DNA of 64,000 bases from the IMG/VR virus record IMGVR_UViG_3300027859_000006, positions 44,152 through 108,151 of that record. One strand, given 5' to 3'. The first letter of the stretch is position 1, and the number at the start of each line of letters is the position of its first letter. Made by a program: the position numbers and the translations under genes. The notes beneath the pieces were generated by a model, which had not been told where the DNA came from, did no database searches, and saw only the letters and a program-made list of their open reading frames with translations. The stretch comes from a virus. Below are positions 9,064-16,168 of this stretch, piece by piece.

Positions 9064-9180
9064 CTGTATAGTGTTTTGAGTAATATGCTAATTTTCTAAG
9101 TGTTACACGCGTCTAGTAGAATCAGCGCTGTATAGTGTTTCTATCAATATGCTAATTTTCTAAGTGTTACACACGTCTGG
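9064..9180. repeat. two tandem 53-bp repeats with a GTGTTACAC palindrome
   Basis: Two copies (9064-9116 and 9128-9180, period 64) share CTGTATAGTGTTT, AATATGCTAATTTTCTAAG and GTGTTACAC, the last a perfect palindrome around a central T. A third, partial copy of the palindrome is at 9005-9013. The block fills the gap between the late promoter and the A2-like gene, with no gene in it (8963-9269). Repeated operators, or a sequence linked to the genome end, would both fit. Confidence 0.8.
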
Positions 9181-9197
9181 GGGCGACCCCGTATCTA

Positions 9198-9216
9198 AAT
9201 GAGAATAAGTCTCATT
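9198..9216. promoter_or_regulatory. Fur-box-like palindrome 1
   Basis: AATGAGAATAAGTCTCATT, a perfect inverted repeat of AATGAGA around five bases. It resembles the gammaproteobacterial Fur box and is the first of seven such sites in this block. Confidence 0.55.
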
Positions 9217-9234
9217 ACCGCCCCCTATGGGTAT

Positions 9235-9262
9235 GGGATCACATACCTTAGCATGTGATCCC
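9235..9262. terminator. hairpin after the A2-like gene
   Basis: A perfect 10-bp stem (GGGATCACAT / ATGTGATCCC) with an 8-nt loop starts eight bases beyond the stop of the A2-like gene. There is no U tract, so termination is uncertain; it could also protect the mRNA 3' end or bind a regulator. Confidence 0.4.
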
Positions 9263-9269
9263 GATCCAA

Positions 9270-9653
9270 TTACTCGGTGTCGTCATCCGATCCGCTTTCT
9301 AGATCATCGATGATCGCCGCTTGTTGCTCAACAAATGCCGCTAGCGCTTCAAGTTCTCCCTTGTTCGCCTTTTCCAAGCTGTCAACCGTTAGACCTGTTG
9401 TTTCAGCGATTTGCTTAACAACTTCGATTTTACGCGTTGCGCTTGGGTTGCCCACCTTTGCCTTAGCTTCTGGCGAGATGTATTCGCCCATGCTAACCAA
9501 CTTCTGACGCGCGCTGTGTTCTGTTACGTCAGAGTCGTATGCAAGCGCTTTAAACGCTGCCGGTTCAAGCGCCTTGCCACCATTAGCTTTGATAGCTGCC
9601 GCGTATGCTGTGCTTAACTTCGCTGTGTTTTCTTCTGTCCAAACTTTAGCCAT
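9270..9653 (-). CDS. A2-like pre-early DNA-binding protein
   Basis: A 127-residue acidic-tailed protein. Residues about 5-60 (VWTEENTAKLSTAY ... DVTEHSARQKLVSMGEYI) match the short phage family in which a W-T-E-E helix is followed by a helix-turn-helix reading SARxKLVxxGEY. A paralogue is at 17292-17603. Size and location beside the A1-like gene recall T5 A2, a small DNA-binding pre-early protein; that link is inference. AAGGAG stands eight bases before the ATG. The C-terminus is Asp/Glu/Ser-rich and probably disordered. A hairpin lies directly behind the stop. Confidence 0.7.
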   Translation of the reverse strand: MAKVWTEENTAKLSTAYAAAIKANGGKALEPAAFKALAYDSDVTEHSARQKLVSMGEYISPEAKAKVGNPSATRKIEVVKQIAETTGLTVDSLEKANKGELEALAAFVEQQAAIIDDLESGSDDDTE

Positions 9654-9748
9654 GATTTGATCTCCTTAGATCGTAAATTAAATGTTGGTTTGTGTTTGCG
9701 GTCGTATTTTGCCCCGACCGCTTGAGCATTAAAACAAATTAAGAACGG

Positions 9749-11410
9749 TTATGCAACAACTTTTTGCGGGTTCAAGGTGATTAATTGTACCTGTCCGTTG
9801 CTGTATTCCATCATGTGACCGTGATCCCACGATGACGCGCCCCCACGGTTATAGCCTTGATTTAGTCGAGCGGTAACGCCTGTAGTAAACACTGAGCCTA
9901 TTATGCATGGGCTGTGGGTGTGTCCTGTTATTAGGTTTAAATTCCAGTCTTTGAACTGATTTGGGTTTCCTGCGCTCCCGTTTGCGCCCTTGTGCCCATG
10001 CTGCGAATAATCGAATTTAAGCGGCTTAAAAGGCTTATCCATTCGACCAAAATGCACATTATTGGGTAACTCTGGCAATGTGGTTAGATCGGCATTTTCT
10101 AAGGCGATCTGTAACGCGTTTTTCTCATGTTCACCTTGGTCTAAGGTATCGCACACTAACCAATTTAACAGATAGTATAATTTGCTGTTATGGCTGTCCT
10201 GCTTGGGATTAACGCTACTATCATCCAGCCAATTGTCGAGCGCTGAGTTGTGATTGCTCTCGGTGATCGATACGGTATCAACTATGGTAGATAATTCGGT
10301 TAACTGTACGATTACCTGTTTAAGGTCGTTCTCAACGCTTTCATGTCGATTTGCGTACAAGTGCTTCCCACTGTTACGGTTATGGTGAGACCTTGTGCTA
10401 AAGTGTAAAATATCGTCAACTGCGATCACACTTGGTTTAACTTTGTCAAGAAAGTCCATTGTCTTTTGCCAATATGCATGATCGTAAACTTCACAATGTA
10501 GATCACCAAGTTTTCCGGCTTCTGGTAATTTACCGTAATAATATTCGAGTTCAGGTAACACCACATTCAATGATCCGTCATCGCCTTGAAAAACGTTGGT
10601 AACGTTATAACCACCGTCACACTTGTAAACGATCATGGCTGCCTGTTTATGGTCTTTTTCCGCTTCTGCTCCTGCGCGACTTCTGGTGTAGTTGTACGCT
10701 GTGCAGCTACCAGTAGTGACAGCCTTTGTAATTGATTGATCGTTAAGTCGTGGTAGCGTTTTGTACTGCTGCTTGGGGCTTGCTACTACCGTGATTAGTT
10801 CACCACTATTCAGCTTGGCCGCTGCATTAATAGGCAATTTGTTAGTTGGTAAAACTGCTGCGGTGCTAGCGATCAAACAGGCGTTTTTCTCGAATAGCCA
10901 ACAATCGTCAAGCTGTAAAAACGGCGTGACCTTAGGGTTAAATACTTCGGCTTCGGTCTCTACCGCTGGACTAAAGGCGTTTTTGTTATAGTAAACGGGC
11001 ATTACCATTAAACGCGCATCTAGTAGGCTTGCTCTCATATCATCGATCATAGCAAGAAGTTGATCCTCAAAGCCTGTGGTAATAGTGTTATTTTGTGCGC
11101 TTGTAATTACGAAAACATCACCGTCTAGAACTGGCAATAAATCGCGCTGTGATTGAGTGTAACCAACTTGTGTATCTGCCGCTGGTTTAGTCGCTGCACT
11201 TGGCTTTTTCGCTTTCTCAGCCTCTCTCAGGCTCTTTAGATGCTCAACAACTAGCGGCATTAAAATAGCTGCATCGCCTTTAAGATCAAGGTTATGGATC
11301 GCATCCTCAACAACTTCCAAGCGTGAATCACGTTTACGCTTACCTAAAAGGTTATTTTCCTCGCACTCTGCGCAAAGTAGATCAAAGTTTTTATCGTTTA
11401 AATGTTTCAT
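9749..11410 (-). CDS. A1-like pre-early metallophosphoesterase-type protein
   Basis: A 553-residue protein. The middle and end carry a calcineurin-like metal-site pattern: GDLHCEVYDHAYW, SITESNHNSALDNWL and LITGHTHSP, with DVFVITSAQNNTI early on. Size, this pattern and the neighbouring A2-like gene resemble T5 A1, the pre-early protein needed for host DNA breakdown and shut-off; the identification is moderate. DNA here is unusually GATC-rich and CTAG-poor compared with the rest of the window. Between it and the A2-like gene lies a 7-bp hairpin (9698-9721, GCGGTCG/CGACCGC) without a U tract. Confidence 0.65.
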   Translation of the reverse strand: MKHLNDKNFDLLCAECEENNLLGKRKRDSRLEVVEDAIHNLDLKGDAAILMPLVVEHLKSLREAEKAKKPSAATKPAADTQVGYTQSQRDLLPVLDGDVFVITSAQNNTITTGFEDQLLAMIDDMRASLLDARLMVMPVYYNKNAFSPAVETEAEVFNPKVTPFLQLDDCWLFEKNACLIASTAAVLPTNKLPINAAAKLNSGELITVVASPKQQYKTLPRLNDQSITKAVTTGSCTAYNYTRSRAGAEAEKDHKQAAMIVYKCDGGYNVTNVFQGDDGSLNVVLPELEYYYGKLPEAGKLGDLHCEVYDHAYWQKTMDFLDKVKPSVIAVDDILHFSTRSHHNRNSGKHLYANRHESVENDLKQVIVQLTELSTIVDTVSITESNHNSALDNWLDDSSVNPKQDSHNSKLYYLLNWLVCDTLDQGEHEKNALQIALENADLTTLPELPNNVHFGRMDKPFKPLKFDYSQHGHKGANGSAGNPNQFKDWNLNLITGHTHSPCIIGSVFTTGVTARLNQGYNRGGASSWDHGHMMEYSNGQVQLITLNPQKVVA

Positions 11411-11475
11411 AAATAACGGTTTCCCTATTAAGGTTTTTTAAGGATCTATGAAGATCCCGTTACGAGTTGATCAAA

Positions 11476-11991
11476 TTAATGACCGTGAAAAGGAACGTGA
11501 ATTGCTTTCATGTTCAGGCGCTGTGCCATTTGGCAGTTTGCTAGATTATCATCGACCAAAAATGATCGCGACAATTCAGCCGATGAAAATGCGCGTGTTA
11601 GGTGGTACTCTTTTAATTCAAAATCTCGTCTACGATCATTTTCGCCCTCTCTGGAAAAGATTGCGGTCGGTTTGATCCCGTTTTTACGCAACCACTTTTC
11701 AGAGTTCTTGCACATAACGCGAGCGGTACAAACAAAAAATGGTCTACCTGCATCAGTTAGGAACTGCGGCACTTCTGCCAGTGGCATGATCTGATCTTTA
11801 GCAATATTTGCAGCCGTTGAAAGTTTACGATACATTTCAAGGTTAAGCGATCCGTCAGGGTGTATCGCTTGGCGGTGTGTAGCATCGATCACTACACCAT
11901 CAAGATCAAAAATAGGTATAATGCTCTGATCCAATAGGATCGCATCAGTCATTTGAAGCGCTGCCGCTCTTGTATTTTGAATTGTTAACAT
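11476..11991 (-). CDS. HAD-family phosphatase (polynucleotide 3'-phosphatase-like)
   Basis: A 171-residue HAD hydrolase. Motif I is FDLDGVVIDA (nucleophile and acid Asp), motif II FFVCTAR, and REGENDRRRDFELKEYHL followed by FLVDDN gives the Lys and acidic motifs III/IV. The REGENDRRxDFELK block is like the phosphatase half of T4 polynucleotide kinase. A nucleotide or DNA/RNA 3'-end phosphatase is likely; it stands where T5 has its deoxynucleotidase (Dmp) and may do a comparable job. GGGAG precedes the ATG. It is read toward the A1-like gene. Confidence 0.8.
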   Translation of the reverse strand: MLTIQNTRAAALQMTDAILLDQSIIPIFDLDGVVIDATHRQAIHPDGSLNLEMYRKLSTAANIAKDQIMPLAEVPQFLTDAGRPFFVCTARVMCKNSEKWLRKNGIKPTAIFSREGENDRRRDFELKEYHLTRAFSSAELSRSFLVDDNLANCQMAQRLNMKAIHVPFHGH

Positions 11992-12065
11992 CTGGTTAAC
12001 TCCCGTTTAAGGTATATAAAAATATACGGTTTTTGTTGGGGCTGCTTGCCTCTCAACTGTTACCC

Positions 12066-12093
12066 ATTATATAGACCAACAAACTTTTGTCTA
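12066..12093 (-). promoter_or_regulatory. promoter for HAD/A1/A2 unit
   Basis: Minus strand: TAGACA, 16 bases, TATAAT. The leader to the HAD gene is about 75 bases long. It is the best candidate for driving the pre-early leftward unit. Confidence 0.6.
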
Positions 12094-12170
12094 TATTAGT
12101 TTTTATACGTATGTATGAAATTATATACTTTTCATTTGCTCTGTTCTGTGCTACCCTACCAGCAAATGCA

Positions 12171-12189
12171 AATGAGAACTATTCTCATC
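12171..12189. promoter_or_regulatory. Fur-box-like palindrome 2
   Basis: AATGAGAACTATTCTCATC; the arms TGAGAA/TTCTCA are perfect. It lies in the origin-side non-coding stretch. Confidence 0.55.
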
Positions 12190-12224
12190 TGACCGGCTCC
12201 GCCAGGTCGGAACGACCAAACGCA

Positions 12225-12243
12225 AATGAGAATGATTCGCATT
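12225..12243. promoter_or_regulatory. Fur-box-like palindrome 3
   Basis: AATGAGAATGATTCGCATT, followed by CAACCGCGCCGATTTT, a flank also found after site 5 and in altered form after site 4. Confidence 0.55.
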
Positions 12244-12369
12244 CAACCGCGCCGATTTTGGGTCGCTTTCCCAGCTATGACTTATTATTGCATTTACGTG
12301 TAGCATTGTCTAGAACTAATTTATTATAAGAATGAATTTATTTAGGCGATTTTGTTATATAGTGAATTG

Positions 12370-12718
12370 TGGCATTCTAGCAATTACTATGCCAACTCAA
12401 AAACCGTGCCAAAGTCGCAAATCGCGTATAAGCGGTCTAAATGGCTCTGTATTGAGAGCTGGATGCAAGCCAAGCAAGTGCATTGCTATACCGTAGAAGT
12501 CTTCTCATATTGCCATTGTGTAAGTTGTTGATTTTAAAGGGAAAAATAATGCTTGACAAGCCGATGGCACGATTTTTTCTATTGCAAACGACGTGCCAAC
12601 TTTTATTGGTCAATTTCACTACTTTTTAGTCAATTTCGCTTATGGCACGGACTTTGCTAGGTAAATACGAATGCAAATGATAATGATTCGCATTTGACCG
12701 CGCCGAAAAATGGCATGG
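12370..12718. repeat. TGGCAY iteron-like repeats
   Basis: Seven copies of TGGCAC/T or its complement lie at 12370, 12389, 12406, 12565, 12593, 12643 and 12711. Two have longer matches (TGGCACGGACTTTGCTAGG and TGGCATGGAAGTTGCTAGGG). They crowd directly before the DnaA-box cluster in a stretch without genes, as initiator-binding iterons would. No gene is seen between 11992 and 13120. Confidence 0.55.
12676..12694. promoter_or_regulatory. Fur-box-like palindrome 4
   Basis: AATGATAATGATTCGCATT, the copy closest to the classical Fur box, followed by TGACCGCGCCGAAAAA. It lies between two TGGCAY repeats next to the candidate origin. Confidence 0.6.
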
Positions 12719-12733
12719 AAGTTGCTAGGGAAG

Positions 12734-12880
12734 TTATCAACAGGTACGTGTGAGTAAGTGAAGTTATGCACAATACTGTATAAATGTACAAGCGCTCAGC
12801 GGACGCTGGTGGACTTATCCACAGAAAATTGTGGATAAATATACCTGTATAGATATACAGTAGTTTTAAGTTGTGGGTAA
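12734..12880. other. DnaA-box cluster, candidate replication origin
   Basis: Within 147 bp there are three perfect DnaA boxes (TTATNCACA): 12764-12772, 12815-12823 and, inverted, 12830-12838. Two one-mismatch boxes are at 12734-12742 and 12872-12880. AT-rich DNA and TGGCAY repeats flank them. Such a cluster in non-coding DNA is typical of DnaA-dependent origins. Whether the phage uses host DnaA, or only competes for it, cannot be told from sequence. Confidence 0.65.
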
Positions 12881-13039
12881 CTCAAACGTACCATTTAAAG
12901 CTCCTGTAAGCCATTCTGACGGGTTTTTATGTGAGAGTAATACTAGGGCTTAGGTGGGATAGAATACCTAGTGAGTCCAGGCGAAGCCTGGTTATAAAAA
13001 ACGGGTTTTCTAGAGCGAAAAGTTATTATAAAAAGGTAC

Positions 13040-13068
13040 TTTACAATTTTAGCCACCGCTACTATAAT
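13040..13068 (+). promoter_or_regulatory. promoter for the gene at 13121
   Basis: TTTACA, 17 bases, TATAAT on the plus strand. The leader (TTGAGGCAATA ... AACGGGGTA) closely matches the leader of the gene at 15094. Confidence 0.75.
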
Positions 13069-13120
13069 GTATTTAAAGGTTGAGGCAATAAGGCAGCAAC
13101 CAAAAACGGGGTATAAAAAT

Positions 13121-13486
13121 ATGAAATATTTCAATTTTGATGTTAATGCATCTATTTCTGTAAAAGTTGAACTAATTCAACTAGTATCTAACTCTGAACT
13201 AGTTGCTCTACGCTTTTCACGTACCGAAGAAATTTTTGGTATTAAAGAACTTGTAAGTGTAAAGCATGTTGCAGTGAGCAATGAAGAGGTGTACAGTACT
13301 AAGCTAGAATCCCTAGCTATTAAGGCATTTGGTACTAATAGTAAAATATACGCTACATTTTTAGTTGCAGGTAAAAACGAAAATGCTAACGAGCACTACT
13401 ATAAACTTATGGAAATTCAAGAACTCCTACACGCATTAAAAACCAGACCTAATTTAAGACTTCGTAATATGGAAGTTACAAAATAA
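13121..13486 (+). CDS. hypothetical early protein
   Basis: A 121-residue soluble protein of unknown family, with alternating hydrophobic strands (VKVELIQLVSNSELVALRF) and a helical end (YKLMEIQELLHALK). A longer frame exists upstream, but its first 18 codons overlap the promoter; the ATG at 13121 stands behind the GGGGTA leader. First gene of the rightward set. A hairpin follows the stop. Confidence 0.75.
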   Translation: MKYFNFDVNASISVKVELIQLVSNSELVALRFSRTEEIFGIKELVSVKHVAVSNEEVYSTKLESLAIKAFGTNSKIYATFLVAGKNENANEHYYKLMEIQELLHALKTRPNLRLRNMEVTK

Positions 13487-13523
13487 TATAAAAAAAAAGG
13501 TCTTGACTTTCTAGTTAAGACCT
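13487..13523 (-). terminator. hairpin with U tract on the minus strand
   Basis: AGGTCTT paired with AAGACCT around an 11-12 nt loop. The A run before it on the plus strand is a U tract for minus-strand transcription, so it can stop leftward transcripts entering the rightward gene. On the plus strand it lacks a U tract. Confidence 0.5.
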
Positions 13524-13616
13524 GCGCCGCGCGCCGTAGGCGCCAAAATTATGACACATGCAAGCTACGTGCCACTACGCAAGATTACGTGTGTGGTCTG
13601 ACCAGTGAAAAAGTTG

Positions 13617-13644
13617 TTGCGGTCTTAGCTGGTAGCTGTATAAT
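13617..13644 (+). promoter_or_regulatory. promoter for the small membrane gene at 13676
   Basis: TTGCGG, 16 bases, TATAAT, with a GGGAGACAGGG ribosome-binding region before the ATG. Confidence 0.65.
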
Positions 13645-13675
13645 GATTACATCAACTAGAGACAGGGAGACAGGG

Positions 13676-13816
13676 ATGAATGCATCTCATGTTATAGGCT
13701 TGCTATTTTTAGGCCTAGCCATTGCTACACTTTTTTCTAGAGAGCCACTAGCGGCTATACCAGTGGCTACTATAGGTGTGTTGCTAATGTTTGGCAACAC
13801 TGAGAAACCAGTTTAA
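13676..13816 (+). CDS. 46-aa membrane protein
   Basis: Two hydrophobic segments (VIGLLFLGLAIATLF and LAAIPVATIGVLLMF) joined by SREP make a small two-pass inner-membrane protein. The ATG behind GGGAGACAGGG was chosen; a longer frame runs back through the promoter. A strong terminator follows. Function unknown; tiny early membrane proteins often act on host envelope functions, but nothing here shows that. Confidence 0.65.
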   Translation: MNASHVIGLLFLGLAIATLFSREPLAAIPVATIGVLLMFGNTEKPV

Positions 13817-13840
13817 CCCCGTAGGCGATAACCGCCATTT

Positions 13841-13870
13841 TGCCCCGTCTATCTGGGCGGGGCATTTTTT
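13841..13870 (+). terminator. rho-independent terminator
   Basis: TGCCCCG / CGGGGCA stem, 10-nt loop, six T. Ends the 46-aa membrane-protein transcript. Confidence 0.9.
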
Positions 13871-13882
13871 AAGGGTAGTATA

Positions 13883-14074
13883 ATGGATAAAAAATTCGGC
13901 TGGTGTGGTGCTGGCTTAATGGTAATTTTTAGCTTTACCTTGTTGCCGATTTTCGGTATACTAGGTCTGACGTTGCTTACAGTGCAAGCGGTTAGCACTA
14001 AGCAACATAACTTGACAGCTCTAAACACATTTAGTATACTAGGGCTGATTTTAAACTCTACGGGAGTAATTTAA
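13883..14074 (+). CDS. 63-aa membrane protein
   Basis: A small protein with two likely membrane helices (LMVIFSFTLLPIFGILGLTLL and a C-terminal FSILGLILNSTGVI). It is separated by one base from the next gene and both are read rightwards. No family recognised. No separate promoter is obvious in the 12 bases after the terminator, so it may rely on read-through or on a start within the hairpin region. Confidence 0.6.
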   Translation: MDKKFGWCGAGLMVIFSFTLLPIFGILGLTLLTVQAVSTKQHNLTALNTFSILGLILNSTGVI

Positions 14075-14075
14075 T

Positions 14076-14474
14076 ATGTTTAAGCAATTCGCAGCAACAC
14101 GTATTCTAGCTACAGCTATCGCTTCGGTTTTGGATTCTGGAAAGGATCTAAGTTGTGAAAATGTTGTTTCAGCTATGATGATCGAGGCAAGCAAAAACGA
14201 AATCCCTTACGCGGATTTAAAAACCTTTTGTGTTGACACGATTGTAGTGGCAACGAATACACCTACTACTCCAATCGTTGCAAACCTAGAGGAAATTGCA
14301 CAAGCGGATGATCCTCTGATGCATTTAGCCAGTCGTATATTGAGCGATGAAAACATGGGAGCGCTACAGAAAAACCTAGAGGCTGAGCCTGATGAAGATG
14401 AGGAAGAAGGTTCACTACTTGATGTGATTCGTAGCTTGCGTGGCAATGTGCGCACGGAAAAGGATGTAAACTAG
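14076..14474 (+). CDS. hypothetical acidic early protein
   Basis: A 132-residue protein with a helical first half (FAATRILATAIASVLDSG, VSAMMIEASKNE) and a very acidic stretch (EAEPDEDEEEGSLLDVI, about 105-121). It belongs to a string of four small rightward genes. No family recognised. The acidic segment could mimic DNA or bind a basic host protein; that is only a thought. Confidence 0.7.
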   Translation: MFKQFAATRILATAIASVLDSGKDLSCENVVSAMMIEASKNEIPYADLKTFCVDTIVVATNTPTTPIVANLEEIAQADDPLMHLASRILSDENMGALQKNLEAEPDEDEEEGSLLDVIRSLRGNVRTEKDVN

Positions 14475-14485
14475 TAGAGGCAGCT

Positions 14486-14734
14486 ATGGCGAACACTGGC
14501 ATTGAAAAGGGGTGTTCGCCTACACCCCTGAGAACAGTAAGCACAATTCGCAGAGAGATTCAAGCCCTAGAGCAAGAATATCTCAATTTACCTAGTATAA
14601 TGGTAGCTAGTATAGTAGGGTACGATTATATAGATCGTATTAATGCGAAAAAATCAACTATTAATTTTCTCACTACCAGAATAAGACGCCGCAAGTTTTA
14701 CAACTGGCTGAGAAAGAAAACAGGGTGCAAATGA
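14486..14734 (+). CDS. hypothetical basic protein
   Basis: An 82-residue protein with a coiled-coil-like stretch (STIRREIQALEQEYLNL) and a basic end (TRIRRRKFYNWLRKKTGCK). Nucleic-acid or RNA-polymerase binding would fit but is unproven. Its stop overlaps the start of the next gene (ATGA), so the two are coupled. Confidence 0.65.
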   Translation: MANTGIEKGCSPTPLRTVSTIRREIQALEQEYLNLPSIMVASIVGYDYIDRINAKKSTINFLTTRIRRRKFYNWLRKKTGCK

Positions 14735-14991
14735 TGAAACTAGAAGACAAACTAGAAGTGGTTAAAAAGTTAACTGACCTATTTAAACGTAACTACGGTA
14801 CACAACAAAGTGTGGAGATACTCCAAGCGTTATTCGATGCAGAGGGTAGTGCGGAGGAGGATTTCGCGGTTGATGAACTACAACCCATTTTAGGGCTACA
14901 CTTGAGCTATGTTTCTGAAAGCGATGAGACAGAGCAGAGCGACATTGATACTACCAGTTTATTATGTGAACTTTTTGCATACTGCACTTAG
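14731..14991 (+). CDS. hypothetical acidic protein
   Basis: An 86-residue acidic protein (MMKLEDKLEVVKKLTDLF ... DETEQSDIDTTSLLCEL). The ATG at 14731 overlaps the previous stop; a GTG two codons earlier is possible. The basic protein before it and this acidic one are coupled, so a complex is conceivable. A terminator follows. Confidence 0.65.
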   Translation: MMKLEDKLEVVKKLTDLFKRNYGTQQSVEILQALFDAEGSAEEDFAVDELQPILGLHLSYVSESDETEQSDIDTTSLLCELFAYCT

Positions 14992-15004
14992 TAAAATTAA
15001 TTTC

Positions 15005-15024
15005 AAAAAAGCGCTTGCTTTTTT
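15005..15024 (+). terminator. terminator overlapping a promoter
   Basis: AAAAAAGC / GCTTTTTT stem with a four-base loop, ending in T. Its right arm is also the -35 region of the next promoter, a compact terminator-promoter joint. Confidence 0.7.
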
Positions 15025-15042
15025 GTGTGCCCGTTGTATACT
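15015..15042 (+). promoter_or_regulatory. promoter for the gene at 15094
   Basis: TTGCTT, 16 bases, TATACT. The leader GTCGAGGCAATA ... AACGGGGTAAAAAATATG matches that of the gene at 13121. Confidence 0.7.
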
Positions 15043-15093
15043 ATAAACAAGTCGAGGCAATACCGCCAAGACACTAATAACGGGGTAAAAAAT

Positions 15094-15546
15094 ATGAAAA
15101 CTTCTTCTTTTGTGGCTGGTACTGTAGATTGCGTTTATCCTAGACCTGTAGAGGGTGACGACTTGGCAAAGGTGGCCGCTGCTCTAGACAGCATGGAGGA
15201 ACTTTATACAGTTGAGCTATCGCTGGATAACTCTTTTGATAGTGAGGGAGAGTACCTAGTGCCTCTATTGGCAGGGTTTGACCTGAATAATGACTACCGT
15301 GCAGAGGGCAGACTAAACAAGTCTTTCCGTGATTATAAAGACCGTAGCAAGGGCTTTGCGTTCGTAGGCAAAATGGAGGTGCAGCCTCGCTACCTACCAC
15401 AAGCAGAATTTTGGTTCAATACTACTAGAGAACCTAGCACATGGGGGGAGGCTTTGCAAGCTACCGTAGAGCGGATCAAAGAACACGACGGAAGAGGCAC
15501 TTTAGTAGTAAAAGCCCGTCGCGAAATTTTTAAAATAGCTATCTAA
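15094..15546 (+). CDS. hypothetical early protein
   Basis: A 150-residue soluble protein of unknown family. Seen: DLAKVAAALDSMEELY, the strand-rich EGEYLVPLLAGFDL, and a basic end (TLVVKARREIFKIAI). The ATG at 15094 follows the conserved GGGGTA leader; a longer frame begins inside the promoter. A GC hairpin with a GCAA loop (GGGGC/GCCCC, 15557-15570) lies just behind the stop, before two tiny coupled genes. Confidence 0.7.
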   Translation: MKTSSFVAGTVDCVYPRPVEGDDLAKVAAALDSMEELYTVELSLDNSFDSEGEYLVPLLAGFDLNNDYRAEGRLNKSFRDYKDRSKGFAFVGKMEVQPRYLPQAEFWFNTTREPSTWGEALQATVERIKEHDGRGTLVVKARREIFKIAI

Positions 15547-15591
15547 TCAATAATAGGGGCGCAAGCCCCCCAATACTTACAACTGGAGAAA

Positions 15592-15645
15592 ATGAAGATG
15601 AAATTTAAAAAAGCTATGAAAATTGTAAAAAAGCTTGACAGCTAA
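15592..15645 (+). CDS. 17-aa basic peptide
   Basis: A tiny frame, MKMKFKKAMKIVKKLDS, with TGGAG three to four bases before its ATG and a stop two bases before the next ATG. It may be a real basic peptide or a leader that couples ribosomes onto the 60-residue gene behind it. Confidence 0.4.
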   Translation: MKMKFKKAMKIVKKLDS

Positions 15646-15647
15646 GC

Positions 15648-15830
15648 ATGAAAGCAAAAATAACTATGCTAGAGGAATTAACAGGCATAGAGGATGGTGA
15701 AACTCTGACCAAAGAAATACTAGCGCAGGGTGTAACTCTTGAAAACGTCGCCTTAGCTAATTCAGCCGCCAACAAACATACGTTTACTTGGACAAAAGAC
15801 GACGTAGAAAGGATGCGACCTTATATGTAA
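15648..15830 (+). CDS. 60-aa hypothetical protein
   Basis: A small soluble protein (MLEELTGIEDGETLTKEILA, then TWTKDDVERMRPYM). It follows the 17-aa frame by two bases and is closed by a strong terminator, so it is probably expressed from the promoter at 15015. No family recognised. Confidence 0.6.
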   Translation: MKAKITMLEELTGIEDGETLTKEILAQGVTLENVALANSAANKHTFTWTKDDVERMRPYM

Positions 15831-15842
15831 ACTAAAGTGAAT

Positions 15843-15869
15843 AAAAAGTGCATATTTATGCACTTTTTT
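15843..15869 (+). terminator. rho-independent terminator
   Basis: AAAAAGTGCATA / TATGCACTTTTTT hairpin with a two-base centre. It closes the rightward unit. The stretch from here to 16243 holds no gene, only the Fur-like sites and a 38-bp repeat. Confidence 0.88.
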
Positions 15870-15970
15870 GCATAACCGCGCCGCTCCGGCACACGGATTC
15901 CCACCTATACAGTATAACAGGTCTACACGTCAACGCAAGCACTTTTTAACTGGTCAGACCACGTAATCTA

Positions 15971-15989
15971 AATGAGAATGATTCGCATT
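15971..15989. promoter_or_regulatory. Fur-box-like palindrome 5
   Basis: AATGAGAATGATTCGCATT, identical to site 3, with the same CAACCGCGCCGATTTT flank 3.7 kb away. Confidence 0.55.
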
Positions 15990-16034
15990 CAACCGCGCCG
16001 ATTTTACCATACCCTGACACAAAAAACAAGTCTA

Positions 16035-16053
16035 CATGCAAATGATTCGTATT
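16035..16053. promoter_or_regulatory. Fur-box-like site 6 (weaker)
   Basis: CATGCAAATGATTCGTATT, two mismatches from site 7 seventeen bases away. The symmetry is poorer than in the others. Confidence 0.4.
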
Positions 16054-16069
16054 TAACTTTTTGAATCTA

Positions 16070-16088
16070 AATGCAAATGATTCGCATT
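16070..16088. promoter_or_regulatory. Fur-box-like palindrome 7
   Basis: AATGCAAATGATTCGCATT, with perfect outer arms AATGC/GCATT. With sites 5 and 6 it makes a cluster of three in 118 bp. Confidence 0.55.
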
Positions 16089-16168
16089 CGCAAAGTAACC
16101 TTATTTTTCGACAAATAAATTTACCGAAAAATCGGGGGTTTACCCCTGTCCGGGAGCGCAGCGACCTG

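Noticed and set aside
12087-12329. 80-codon plus-strand frame before the origin
   Set aside because: It covers two Fur-like sites and a promoter, has no ribosome-binding site and reads through repeats.
13498-13523. Terminator of the rightward gene at 13121
   Set aside because: The U tract is on the minus strand only; it was listed for leftward transcription with low confidence.
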